NCBI GenBank assembly: GCA_039707655.1
Contig: CM077665.1
Coordinates: forward strand, 305,660,486 to 305,724,485
DNA: 64,000 nucleotides
Direction: 5' to 3'
Source of the DNA: Elymus sibiricus
Taxonomy: Eukaryota > Streptophyta > Magnoliopsida > Poales > Poaceae
This document shows, piece after piece, positions 34,475-45,600 of the stretch. The stretch's first letter is position 1. Every line of letters starts with the position of its first letter. The notes under the pieces are model-generated. The model searched no databases. It was given only the letters and a program-made list of their open reading frames with translations, and was not told the DNA's origin. Position numbers and translations under genes: made by a program.

Positions 34475-36315
34475 AATCCCCCAAGCTTAACCCATTGCTT
34501 GTCCTCAAGCAATTCAGTTGACAAACTGAAAGTGACAAAGAAAAACTTTTACAAACTCTGTTTGATCTTGTTGTTGTAAATATGTCTAACTGATGTTTAG
34601 GTTTTCAGCAAAGATTATAGACTAACCATATTCACAATAACATTTAGGTCTCACATTTACTCATATCATCGGCATAATCAACTAGCGAGCAATAATAATA
34701 AATCTCGGATGACAACAATTTTATCAAAACAATCATGATACAATATGATATAATGGTATCTCGCTAGCCCTTTCTGAGACTGCAAAACATAAATGCAGAG
34801 CACCTTTGAAGAACAAGGACTGACTAGACATTGTAATTCATGGTAAAAGAGATCCAGTCACAATCGTACTCAATATCAATTAATAACAAAACATACAAAT
34901 GACGGTGGTGCTCTCTAACTAGTGCTTTTTTATAAGAGGAGGATGACTCAACAGTAAAGTAAAATAGATAGGCCCTTCACAGAGGGAAGCATTGATTTAC
35001 AGAGGTGCCAGGGCTCGAGCTTTTGAAACAGGGATGAATAATAATTTTGAGCGGTATGCTTTCATTCTCAACATAACAACCGAGAGATCTCGTTATCTTC
35101 CATGCTAGATACATTATAGGCGGTTCCCAAACAGAATGGTAAAGTTTTTACTCCCCCTCCACCAATCAATCACACTCCACGACGAGCCGAATCCACGGGT
35201 ACCATCCATACAAACAACAATCCTGGGGTTGTTTTGTTTCATTATATTTTTATTTTGAATTTTGAGCATGGAACTGGGAATCCCGAATACCAGCCACTTT
35301 CTCGTGAATGATAGTGAATAAACACATATCATGAGAATAACCCACCTAGCATGGAAGATACTGACAGCCCCTAGTTACTATATGAGCGATTCGGGCATAC
35401 AAAACAGAATATTATTTGAAGGTTTAGAGTTTGGCACGTGCAAATTTACTTGGAACGGCAGGTAAATACCGCATATAGGTAGGTATGGTGGACTCATATG
35501 GAACAACTTTGGGTTTATGGAAATGGATGCACAAGCAGTATTCCCGCTTAGTACAGGTGAAGGCTAGCAAGAGACTGGGAAGCGACCAACTAGAGAGCGA
35601 CAACAGTCATAAACATGCATTGAGATTAACCAACATTGAATGCAAGCATGAGTAGGATATAAATCACCATGATATAAACATCGTGGAGGCTATGTTGATT
35701 TTGTTTCAACTACGTGCGTGAGCATGTGCCAAGTCAAGCCACTTGAATCGTTCAGAGGTGGATACCATTATATCATACTACATCACAACCGTTTTAAAAT
35801 GCATGTTGGCACTCAAGACAAACCATTATACACTCTTAGCTAATTAAGCATGGCATGAGTAACTATAATCTCTAATTGTCATTACAAACATGTTTCATCC
35901 ATAATGAGCTTAATTCAGAACGATGAGCTAATCATATTTACAAAAACAAAATAGGTCGAGTTCATACCAGCTTTTCTCCATCTCAATCACTTCATCATAT
36001 ATCGTCATTATTGCCTTTCACTTGCACAACCGAACGGTGTGAATAATAATAAGAGTGCACGTGCATTGCACTAAGCTGGAATCTGCAAACAATAACTCAA
36101 AGGAGAAGGCAAGGTAATATGGGCTCTCTGTAAGATAAACAATAATGCGTATGAGAGCCACTCAACATTTTCATCGTGATCTTCTCCTCTCGACCCAAAG
36201 AAAAGAAATTTCAAAACAAGAACAAGAAAAACTATTTACACGGGAAAGCTCCCAACAAGCAAAAGAAGAACGAGAAATCTTTTTGGGTTTTCTTTTAATG
36301 CTACAACTAAACAAA
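34475..36315 (-). other. TE-E 3' non-coding region and polypurine tract
   Basis: The minus-strand tract GTTAAGCTTGGGGGATT lies next to the LTR (34475-34491). About 1.8 kb follow with no supported gene, including a block at 34966-35016 and 35099-35140 shared with TE-B, and partly with TE-G. Confidence 0.8.
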
Positions 36316-37551
36316 CTAGGAGATAAAGCTACAACTAATTTTTTTTGGATTTTTCTCAAGGTTAATTAAGCACACAAGAAGAAAGCGGAAAGAAGAAATA
36401 AAATACCAGGGATGATTCAATGAAAAAGTATAAGCACCGACTATTAAGATGACTGTGTGATCATGAATGTAATGTCGGTGAGAAATACGTACTCCCCTAA
36501 GCTTAGGCTTTTGGCCTAAGTTGGTCCAGGGCCATGGCTGGCCTGGATAATATCCAAAGTCATAGTTGGGGTCGTACTGGGATGCGGCAGCTACTGCCTG
36601 AATGGCTGCAGCGCGGAGGCGAGCGGCTTCCGCCTCTCTCTCGTACTCGCTTGCCTCTTCTTTGGTTATAAAGTGTCTCCGTTTTTCCTGAAAGTTAAAG
36701 AAGGCAGGAGCAGGAAGGGTAATATGGACAGCACGCTGTCTATCAAAAATTAGTCGGTACTGGAAGGACTGTTCGTTCCTCTCAAGAAACTGGTAGCGCA
36801 CCATAGCCTCATAATCAAGAAAAGCAGGTGGTAACTCAATATCATTCTCCCTTATGGGTACCCCAAGATAATTAGCTACACGGGTGGCATAAATCGCACC
36901 AAAGAAATCTCCATCCTTAGCATTTTTATGTAGCCTCCTAGCAATAATAGCCCCCAAGTTATATCGTCTATCACCCATGACCGCACTCTTAAGAATACTA
37001 AGATCAGGTACATAAAGGTGGCTATGATCATGTTTACCGTTAATACATCTACCTATGAAGAGAGCAAAATAATGTATAGCAGGAAAGTGAATGCTCCCCA
37101 AGGTAGCCTGTGTAATGTTTCTAGTTTCTCCCATAGTGATGCTAGCAAGAAAATCATTATATTCAGTTTTGTGAGGATCACTATGGCTGCCCCATTGTGG
37201 AATTTTGCATGCATAGTTAAAATCTTCTAGGTCCATAGTATAAGATTCATCATAAAGATTAAATAGAACCGAATGCGTATTACGCCTGGATGAAAATTCA
37301 AACCTCCGCACGAAGGAGTCAGTGAGTTGATAATATTGCTTGCATTGGTCTGAAACGAAATCTTCAAGGCCAGCATTTCGTATGTACGCGTAAAATTCTT
37401 CCTTGAAACCGGCATGAACCGTGAATTCATCCGACGGCCATTCACAAGGCCGTACTTGAGCTTCCCTCGGTGGTTCAAAGTCGGGCTCACGTATCGCGAG
37501 TCTCGGGGTCTTCTTGCTCGAGGAACCACCTTAGTATATTCTCCTCAACAT
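36316..37551 (-). pseudogene. TE-E second ORF, Athila ORF-1-like, one early nonsense codon
   Basis: ATG at 37551-37549 opens a frame that meets TAA at codon 7 (37533-37531) and is then open to 36316, about 400 codons. Recognisable stretches are QCKQYYQLTDSFVRRFEFSS, YTMDLEDFNYACKIPQWG and SIHFPAIHYFALFIGRCI, resembling the Pfam ATHILA ORF-1 family as I remember it. An Ala-rich helix (EAEAARLRAAAIQAVAAA) and an aromatic tail follow. The protein sits after gag-protease, where Athila elements keep an extra or env-like gene. Its function is unknown. The downstream Met within YTMDLEDF (37236) would give a shorter product. Confidence 0.75.
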
Positions 37552-38348
37552 CTTTCTTTCTCTAAAAAATAAAAAAATCTCTGAAATTTTTAATGACTCA
37601 AAATAAAGGTGAACAAAACTCAACAAAACTTATAGCAACTACTCCCACGAGTGCCTAGAAGCTATATCATGCATCAAAACTACTTGGGACCATACAAATT
37701 TGACATGCAAGCTCAAGAACAAGGTCACCACAGCAGCAAAAATTTGCAATATATAAAGCACTAGAACAAAAACTAATTGGACCATTGGAGGAGTCACATA
37801 CCGAAGAACAATCCCCCAAAACAGTTTTGCAAATGGAGCTTTGCACAAGGAGATCGAAAATGGCAGCAAAATGAGCTAGAACACGGGCTTGAGCAATGAT
37901 GGGATTTTTTCTGGAGGAAGACGAAGTGGATGGGTGCTGGAATAAGTGAGGGGGGCCTACGTGGGACCCACAAGCCAGGGGGGCGCGCCCAGGGGGGCTG
38001 GGCGCGCCCTGTAGGCTTGTGGCCCACTGGTGCAGCCCCCTGACGTGTTCTCAGTGCCAGAAATTCTTAAATATTCTAGAAAAAATCATACTACATTTTC
38101 AGGTCATTTGGAGAACTTTTATTTTCAGGTCATTTTTTATTGCACGGATAATTCAGAAAACAGAAGTATAACAGTATTTTTGCTTTATTTAATCTAAATA
38201 ACAGAAGGTAAAAGTTGGGTACAGAAGGTTGTGCTTTCTAAATTCATCCATCTCATGCCCGTCAAAAAGAATCCATCAATAAGGTTGATCAAGTCTTATT
38301 GACAAACTTTTTTCGAATGACACATAACCGGAGAATTTTCGAATAGCA
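37552..38348 (-). promoter_or_regulatory. TE-E internal LTR-promoter-like segment
   Basis: Between gag-protease and the second ORF lies a GC-rich inverted repeat, CCACAAGCC at 37968-37976 and GGCTTGTGG at 38014-38022, with GGGCGCGCCC at 37981 and 38000 inside. On the minus strand it is preceded by sequence resembling the U3 of the element's LTR (AATAAAAGTTCTC, then ATTTAAGAATTTCTGGC). This mirrors the LTR order upstream of transcription start. No clean TATA follows at the usual spacing. A role in driving the second ORF is inference. Confidence 0.55.
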
Positions 38349-41102
38349 CTAGGTTACCTCAATGGGGATATGCATGTCCCCAACAATAAGTATATCATAT
38401 TTCTTTTTGGCAGTAGGGAGAGCGAATTCAAAATCTCCAATAATAATCGTTGAAATTTTCCCAATGGAATTGATACTATGAACTTGAGGTTGTTTCTTCG
38501 GAAAGTGTACTGTATGCTCATTACCATTAATATGAAAAATGGCATTGCCCTTGTTGCAATCAATAACAGCCCCTGCAGTATTCAAAAAAGGTCTACCAAG
38601 GATGATCGACTTACTGTCGTCCTCGGGAATATCAAGAATAACAAAGTCCGTTAGGATAGTAACATTTGCAACTACGACAGGCACATCCTCACAAATACCG
38701 ATGGGTAAAGCAGTTGATTTATTAGCCATTTGCAAAGAGATTTCAGTGGGTGTCAACTTATTCAAATCAAGTCTACGATACAAAGAGAAAGGCATAACAC
38801 TAACACCAGCTCCAAGGTCACATAAAGCAGTTTTAACATAGTTTCTTTTAATGGAGCATGGTATAGTAGGTACTCCGGGATCTCCTAATTTCTTTGGTAC
38901 TCCACCCTTAAAAGTATAATTAGCGAGCATGGTGGAAATTTCAGCTTCCGGTATCTTTCTTTTATTTTTCACAATATCTTTCATATACTTAGCATAAGGA
39001 GACATTTTCGGAATATCAGTCAAACGCATACGCAAAAAGGCAGGTCTAAGCATTTCAACAAAGCGCTCAAAATCCTCATCATCCTTTTTCTTGGATGGCT
39101 TAGGAGGAAAGGGCATGGGTTTCTGAACCCAAGGTTCTCTTTCTTTACCATGCTTCCTAGCAACGAACTCTCTTTTATCATATCTTTTATTCCTAGGTTG
39201 TGGGTTATCAAGATCAACAGCAGGTTCAATCTCCACATCATTATCATTACTAGGTTGAGCATCATCATTAATATTATCACTAGGCTCATGTTCATTACCA
39301 GATTGTGTCTCAGCATCAGAAATAGAAATATCATTTGGGTTTTCATGTATATCTATAACAGGTTCACTAGCAACATGCAAAGTCCTATCATCATTCTTTT
39401 TCCTTTTATTACTGGGACGATTAGGTGCATCAGTATTAATTCTCTGAGAATCTTGCTCAATTCTCTTAGGATGGCCCTCAGGATACAAAGGTTCCTGAGT
39501 CATTTTACCACCTCTAGTCACAACTCTAACAGAATGATCATTGTTCTTACCATTCATCTCATTAAACAAATCATTTTGTGCCTTAAGTACTTGTTCTACT
39601 TGAGTACTTACCATGGAATCATGTTTACTAATAAGCTTAAGATCATTGATAGTTCTACTCATATAATCACCTAAGCGATCAAGCATGTAAGCATTATGTT
39701 TCAATTGTCTACTAACATAAGCATTGAAATTTTCTTGCTTAACAATAAATTTATCAAACTCATCCAAGCATTGGCTAGCAGACTTATTATAAGGAATATC
39801 ACCTTCATCAAATCTACGGAGAGAATTTACCTCTACTACCTGTGTCGGGTTATCAAGACCATGTATTTCTTCAATAAGTGGTAGATTCTTAACATCTTCA
39901 GCTTTAATACCTTTTTCTTTCATAGATTTCTTTCCCTCTTGCATATCTTCAGGACTGAGAAATGGAATACCTCTTTTCTTCGGAGTTGGCTTTGGAGGTG
40001 GTTCGGGAATAGTCCAATCATTATCATTGCTCAATATATTATTCAATAGTAGTTCAGCTTGTTCAACAGTTCGTTCCCTGAAAACACAACCAGCACAACT
40101 ATCTAGGTGGTCCCTAGAAGCATCGGTTAGTCCATTATATAAGATATCAAGTATTTCGTTTTTCTTTAGAGGATGATCAGGCAAAGCATTAAGTAATTGG
40201 AGAAGCCTCCCCCAAGCTTGTGGGAGACTCTCTTCTTCAATTTGCACAAAGTTAAATATTTCCTGCAAAGCAGCTTGTTTCTTATGGGCAGGAAAATATT
40301 TTTCAGAGAAGTAATATATCATATCCTGGGGACTACGCACACAACCAGGAGCAAGAGAATTAAACCATATCTTAGCATCACCCTTTAATGAGAAAGGAAA
40401 CAACTTAAGAATATAGTAATAACGAATTTTTTCCTCATGAGTAAATAGGGTGGCTATATCATTCAATTTAGTAAGATGTGCCACAACAGTTTCAGATTCA
40501 TAACCATGGAAAGGATCAGATTCAACCAAAGTAATTAACTCAGGATTGACAGAGAATTCATAATCCTTATCAGTAACAAAGATAGGTGAAGTAGCAAACT
40601 TAGGATCATATTGCATTCTAGCATTCAAAGATTTTTCCTTCCACTTGCATAGTAATTTCTGAAGATCATCTCTATCCTTACAAGCAAGAAAGTCCCTAGC
40701 TACCTCTCCTTCCATAACATAACCCTTAGGTATATTAGGCAATTCATATCTAGGAGAGCTAGGTCTAGCAGGTGTCTCACAGTGTTCAGTTTCAATAATT
40801 TCATCAGTTTCAGAAATATCATCAGTTTCATCATTGACTCTAGCAATTTGTTCATCAAGAAATTCACCCAGTGGCACAGTATTATCAAGCAAAGTATCAT
40901 CATAAGCATCATGCATAGCAGAAGTGGCATCATCAATTACTTGCGACTTACCAGAATCAATAGCAGGTGGTGGTGTCACAAATTTACTCATAACAGAAGG
41001 TGAATCTAGTGCAAAGCTAGATGGAAGTTCCTTACCTCCCCTCGTAGTAGAGGGATAGATCTTGGTTTTTGGGTCTTTCAGATTCTTCATAGTGATCAAC
41101 AT
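38349..41102 (-). CDS. gag: TE-E gag-protease, intact 917 codons
   Basis: A full open frame from ATG 41102 to the stop at 38349. Residues about 1-180 are acidic and variable. Residues about 180-330 form the retrotransposon gag core (HLTKLNDIATLF, IWFNSLAPGCV, YYFSEKYFPAHKK, LPQAWGRLLQLL). A charged Asn/Asp-rich linker follows, then an aspartic protease at about 740-880 with active site C-D-L-G-A-G near residue 761 and ILGRPFL. Asp-Leu-Gly instead of Asp-Ser/Thr-Gly is seen in several Athila-like plant elements. The ORF ends right after the protease. An ORF this long without a stop, despite about 3% LTR divergence, is notable. It could still make virus-like particles. Confidence 0.9.
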   Translation of the reverse strand: MLITMKNLKDPKTKIYPSTTRGGKELPSSFALDSPSVMSKFVTPPPAIDSGKSQVIDDATSAMHDAYDDTLLDNTVPLGEFLDEQIARVNDETDDISETDEIIETEHCETPARPSSPRYELPNIPKGYVMEGEVARDFLACKDRDDLQKLLCKWKEKSLNARMQYDPKFATSPIFVTDKDYEFSVNPELITLVESDPFHGYESETVVAHLTKLNDIATLFTHEEKIRYYYILKLFPFSLKGDAKIWFNSLAPGCVRSPQDMIYYFSEKYFPAHKKQAALQEIFNFVQIEEESLPQAWGRLLQLLNALPDHPLKKNEILDILYNGLTDASRDHLDSCAGCVFRERTVEQAELLLNNILSNDNDWTIPEPPPKPTPKKRGIPFLSPEDMQEGKKSMKEKGIKAEDVKNLPLIEEIHGLDNPTQVVEVNSLRRFDEGDIPYNKSASQCLDEFDKFIVKQENFNAYVSRQLKHNAYMLDRLGDYMSRTINDLKLISKHDSMVSTQVEQVLKAQNDLFNEMNGKNNDHSVRVVTRGGKMTQEPLYPEGHPKRIEQDSQRINTDAPNRPSNKRKKNDDRTLHVASEPVIDIHENPNDISISDAETQSGNEHEPSDNINDDAQPSNDNDVEIEPAVDLDNPQPRNKRYDKREFVARKHGKEREPWVQKPMPFPPKPSKKKDDEDFERFVEMLRPAFLRMRLTDIPKMSPYAKYMKDIVKNKRKIPEAEISTMLANYTFKGGVPKKLGDPGVPTIPCSIKRNYVKTALCDLGAGVSVMPFSLYRRLDLNKLTPTEISLQMANKSTALPIGICEDVPVVVANVTILTDFVILDIPEDDSKSIILGRPFLNTAGAVIDCNKGNAIFHINGNEHTVHFPKKQPQVHSINSIGKISTIIIGDFEFALPTAKKKYDILIVGDMHIPIEVT

Positions 41103-41138
41103 ATATAAATCCCAAGTGACTCAGAGAATAGAGCTATG

Positions 41139-41157
41139 CTCCCCGGCAACGGCGCCA
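41139..41157 (-). promoter_or_regulatory. TE-E primer-binding site (tRNA-Asp type)
   Basis: The minus strand reads TGGCGCCGTTGCCGGGGAG, 11 bp from the 5' LTR. Confidence 0.88.
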
Positions 41158-41168
41158 GAAAAAGGTCT

Positions 41169-42559
41169 TGATAACCCACAAGTATAGGGGATCGCAACAG
41201 TTTTCGAGGGTAGAGTATTCAACCCAAATTTATTGATTCGACACAAAGGGAGCCAAAGAATATTCTCAGGTATTAGCAGCTGAGTTGTCAATTCAACCAC
41301 ACCTGAAAGACTTAATATCTGCAGCAAAGTATTTAGTAGAAACGTAGTGTGGAAGTAACGGTAACGGTGGCAAAAGTAACAGTAGCGGTTTTGTAGTGAT
41401 TGTAACAGTGGCAACCGAAAAGTAACTTAGCAAAGATCAATATGTGAAAAGCTCGTAGGCAACGGATCAGTGATGGATAATTATGTCGGATGGCATTCAT
41501 CATGCAACGGTTATAACATAGGGTGACACAGAACTAGCTCCAATTCATCAATATAATGTAGGCATGTATTCCATATATAGTCATACGTGCTTATGGAAAA
41601 GAACTTGCCTGACATCTTTTGTCCTACCCTCCCGTGGCAGCGGGGTCCTAATGGAAACTAAGGGATATTAAGGCCTCCTTTTAATAGAGAACCGGACCAA
41701 AGCATTAGCACTTAGTGAATACATGAACTCCTCAAACTACGGTAATCACCGGAAAGAATCCCAATTATTGTGACCTTGGGGTATGCGGATCATAACTCGT
41801 AATAGGTGTCTACAACTTGCAAGATAGGATCAAGAACACATATATATTCATGAAAACATAATAGGTTCAGATCTGAAATCATGGCACTCGGGCCCTAGTG
41901 ACAAGCATTAAGCATAGCAAAGTCATAGCAACATCAATCTCAGAACATAGTGGATACTAGGGATCAAACCCTCACAAAACTAACTCGATTACATGGTAAA
42001 TCTCATCCAACCCATCACCGTCCAGCAAGCCTACGATGTAATTACTCACGAACGGCAGAGAGCATCATGAAATTGGTGATGAAGGATGGTTGGTGATGAC
42101 GACGGCGTCGATTTCCCCTCTCCGGAGCCCAAAACGGACCCCAGATCTGCCCTCCCGAGGAAGAACAGGAGGTGGCTCCGTATCGTGAAACGCGATGAAC
42201 TCTTCTCTCTAATTTTTCTCCCCAAATAGGGTAATATGGAGTTGGAGTTGAGGTCGGAGGAGCTGCAGGGGGCCCACAAGCCACCTGGGCGCGCCCTAGG
42301 GGGGCGCCCCCCTGGCTTGTGGCCAATGGGTGGACCCCCTCTGGTTGATTCTTTCGCCAGTATTTTTTATTAATTCCAAAAATATTCTCCGTAAATTTTC
42401 AGGTCAATACGAGAACTTTTATTTCTGCACAAAAATAACACCAAAGCAATTCTGCTGAAAACAACATCAGTCCGGGTTAGTTCCATTCAAATCATGCAAA
42501 TTAGAGTCCAAAACAAGGGCAAAAGAGTTTGGAAAAGTAGATACGATGGAGACGTATCA
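41169..42559 (-). repeat. TE-E 5' LTR
   Basis: A 1391-bp LTR. Its inverted repeat has perfect arms, CCACAAGCC (42274-42282) and GGCTTGTGG (42314-42322), with a minus-strand TATA near 42229-42236. Confidence 0.93.
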
Positions 42560-43662
42560 GTATGTACCAGTAGCTATGTGTTTGATCTCTCTCTCTCTCT
42601 CGTGTTCTTGAGATGGCACGATCTTGATGTATCGCGAGCTTTATTGATATAGATTAATCATATGGAGTTTTCCCCTCTCTATCTTCTTGTGATGAATTGA
42701 GTTTTCCCTTTGAAGTTTTCTTATCGGATTGAGTCTTTAAAGGATTTGAGAACACTTGATCTATGTCTTGCGATGGGATATCCGTGGTGACAATGGGATG
42801 TTCTATTGATCCACTTGATGTATGTTTTGGTGATCAACTTGCGGGTTCCGTGACCTTGGGAATCTATGCATAGGGGTTGGTACACGTTTTCGTCTTGACT
42901 CTCCTGTAGAAACTTTGGGGCACTCTTTGAAGTTCTTTGTGTTGGATTGAACATGATGAATCAGAAATTGTGTGATGCATATCATATAATCAAGCCCATG
43001 GGTACTCGTGGTGACATTGGAGTATCTAGGTGACATTAGGGTTTTGGTTGATGTGTATCTTAAGGTGTTATTTTAGTACGAACTCTAGGGCTGTTCGTGA
43101 CACTTATAGGGATAGCTCATACGATTGATCGGAAAAGATAACTTTGAGGTGGTTTCGTACCCTACAATAATTTCTTCGTTTATTCTCCGCTATTTGTGGC
43201 TTTGGAGTGAACTCTTTGTCGCACGTGAGGGATTTACATATGATTCAACTATGTTAGTATTGTTGAGAGAACTTGCACTAGTGAAAGTATGAACCCTAGG
43301 CCTTGTTTTCAAGCATTGCAATGCCGTTTTTGCTCACTTTTGTTACTTGCTACCTTGCTGTTTTTATATTTTCAGATTACAAAAATCTATATCTACTATC
43401 CATATTACACTTGTATCACCATCTCTTCGCCGAACTAGTGCACCTATACAATTTACCATTGTATTGGGTGTGTTGGGGACACAAGAGACTCTTTGTTATT
43501 TGGTTGCAGGGATGTTTGAGAGAGACCATCTTCATCCTACTCTCCCACAGATTGATAAACCATAGGTCATCCACTTGAGGGAAATTTGCTACTGTCCTAC
43601 AAAACTTTGCGCTTGGAGGCCCAACACGAGTCTACAAGAAGAAGGTTGCGTAGTAGACATCA
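42560..43662 (+). repeat. TE-C 3' LTR, part 2
   Basis: It starts with the second GTATG copy and ends GTAGACATCA, matching 13866-14926. It keeps about 38 bp (around 43492-43550) that the 5' LTR has lost. Confidence 0.92.
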
Positions 43663-44303
43663 CACACCGCAAAAGTTTACATCAAATAGATCTCCAAGAG
43701 ACCATTGTATTGAGAATCATAAGAGAGAGAGAGAGGAAGCCATCTAGCTACTGCCTACGGACCCGTAGGTCTATGGTGGACTACTCACGCATCATCGGAG
43801 AGGCACCTATGAAGAAGATGAACCCCTCCGTGATGGTGTTTAGATTGGATCTCGAGGTTCTGGAACTTGCGGTGGCTGGAATTGTGTTTCGTCGACTCCC
43901 CTAGGGTTTTTGGAATATTTGGGAATTTATAGGCATCAGAGGCGGTGGAGAGGGGCCCCGAGGAGGGCACAACCCATCAGGGCGCGCCGGGGCCCCCCTG
44001 GCGCTCCCTGGTGGGTTGTGGTCTCCACGGCCCACCTCTCTGGCACTTCTTTGGCCCACTGGGTGTCTTCTGGTCCAGAAAAAAATCCCCAAAAAGTTTT
44101 GTCGCGATTGGACTCCGTTTGGTATTGATATTCTGCGAAGTAAAAAAACAAGCAAAAAGAGCAACTAGCACTATGGCACTATGTCAATAGGTTAGTCCCA
44201 AAAAATGATATGAAGTTGTTATAAAATGATTGTAAAACATCCAAGAATGATAATATAACAGCATGGAACAAGCAAAAATTATAGATACGTTGGAGACGTA
44301 TCA
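43663..44303 (-). repeat. TE-B 5' LTR, part 2
   Basis: It begins with the second CACAC copy, continues the LTR interrupted at 13306 and ends GGAGACGTATCA. ATGAG follows. Confidence 0.92.
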
Positions 44304-45600
44304 ATGAGTTTCCGAGACCTCTTGTTATGTGTTGACGGATGTGATACCTTGGAGAGTAGTATCATGGTAGGAGTTGAGTGATGGATTTTACTCCGTGTAT
44401 CCGTGGACCCGATTGCATAACCAAAGGATTTCGAGAGTTCTTAGGTGGGAATTCAAGTAGTTACCTAGGCTTATCTTCCAACATATACATGATGTGAGGT
44501 TGGGATTCGACATCTAGTGGTTCGCTTGTGTTGATGGTCTTTCTTACAGCGGTTCTCGTTGTGTCTTAAAGAATCCTTGTAGCTTGCTACGATTCGGGGA
44601 CGCTTCATATGTCGTGTGCACTACCTTGTACATGATGGCTACCGTAAGATCGAGCCCGTGCGAGCTTTACCATGAAAATATCGAGCGGAATCTCTGTCAT
44701 ATACTTATTTCTGGCTTAATTCGCAAGCCTCATCCTTTGTTTCGTTGGAGTATGGTAATTCGAGGTTCTTCGATGTCAAGTGTTGATTCCATATCTTTTC
44801 TAAATGATGTTCTTATATTTCTATGGAAGTGCTAATCCTTTTGATCAATCAGAATTTTCATCTCAAGTCTTTTCCCAACTGGTGTGCTTCTCTTCAAGTT
44901 AATTCAATCTTATTTCAATATTCACGAGATCTATCCTCTTATTTCATTCCGGGGTGCTTTTCATCCATCCTAAGTTATCTTCTTCTTTTGCCCACCTTCC
45001 CGCCCTTTTTCTTCAACGATTAAATTCTCAATCAAGTGCCTTTTCTATTCCTGTGATGCTTCCACAATCTTTCCTTCCATATTGTATCCGATGATTCATT
45101 GTGAAGATGCTCATGTGCTAAGTCCATCATTTTTTGTTCTCGTTTTCTTCTCCGGTGAATTCAATGCAAGTTTTTGGTGTCATCATATCCTTTTCATTCC
45201 ATATTATATCCGATGATTCACTGTGAATTTAAATCCTTTTCATGTCGGAAGTTCTTATCCAGGCCTCTCTTGTTTATTGAACTCTATATATTCTTTCCGG
45301 AGTGGCAAGATATCTCAGAAGATTCGAGTTTTCGTTCAAATCCTTTCAAAATTTTGAGGCTCTCAACCTCATCAAGTTTTCATTTGTACCGGTGCAATCT
45401 CTCTTTCTAAGCAATCATTTCAACGTTGTTCTCTTTGAGTGGCCACATAACCCACAGGTCTTTTCCCAGGATCTTACCTCGCTTTTCTAATCATTCCCGG
45501 AGATTTCCTCAAGTTCTTTTCAAATGTGACGTAAGAATGAATTTCATCGGCCATTTTCATCCTCCAAGGTCGTTTTGAATTATTTTCATCGTTGCCCCAA
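44304..45600 (+). other. TE-X internal segment 2
   Basis: About 1.3 kb of T/C-rich sequence with no gene I recognise. It has recurrent CCGG(A/T)G-type motifs (near 45151, 45296 and 45494). It ends CCCAA, the TE-F target. Confidence 0.65.

Larger units (their letters stand above)
33076..42559 (-). mobile_element. TE-E: Athila-like element with gag-protease but no pol
   Basis: A 9484-bp element flanked by the perfect duplication GTATG (33071-33075, 42560-42564), inserted in the TE-C 3' LTR. Its LTRs are 33076-34474 and 41169-42559, differing by roughly 3% by eye. The primer site beside the right LTR shows minus orientation. The order on the minus strand is LTR, primer site, intact 917-codon gag-protease, an LTR-promoter-like segment, a second gene resembling Athila ORF-1, non-coding DNA, polypurine tract, LTR. 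Reverse transcriptase, RNase H and integrase are absent, so transposition needs an autonomous partner. Confidence 0.93.
13307..43662 (+). mobile_element. TE-C: non-autonomous gypsy-type element with two nested elements
   Basis: The duplication CACAC at 13302-13306 and 43663-43667 marks the insertion into the TE-B LTR. TE-C has a 5' LTR (13307-14926), a tRNA-Asp primer site, one acidic ORF and about 3.5 kb of non-coding internal DNA. Its 3' LTR is split into 32502-33075 and 42560-43662. TE-D interrupts the ORF and TE-E the 3' LTR. No reverse transcriptase or integrase belongs to TE-C itself. The two LTRs differ by an estimated 3-4%. Confidence 0.93.
7341..44303 (-). mobile_element. TE-B: non-autonomous gypsy-type element carrying nested insertions
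   Basis: The perfect duplication ATGAG at 7336-7340 and 44304-44308 bounds 37 kb, of which only about 6.6 kb is TE-B. It has a left LTR (3' LTR, 7341-8912), an internal region (8913-12359) and a right LTR (5' LTR) split into 12360-13306 and 43663-44303 by TE-C. The tRNA-Asp-type primer site next to the right LTR sets the minus orientation. The only gene remnant is an unknown ORF. There is no reverse transcriptase or integrase, so it must have moved with proteins supplied in trans. Confidence 0.92.
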
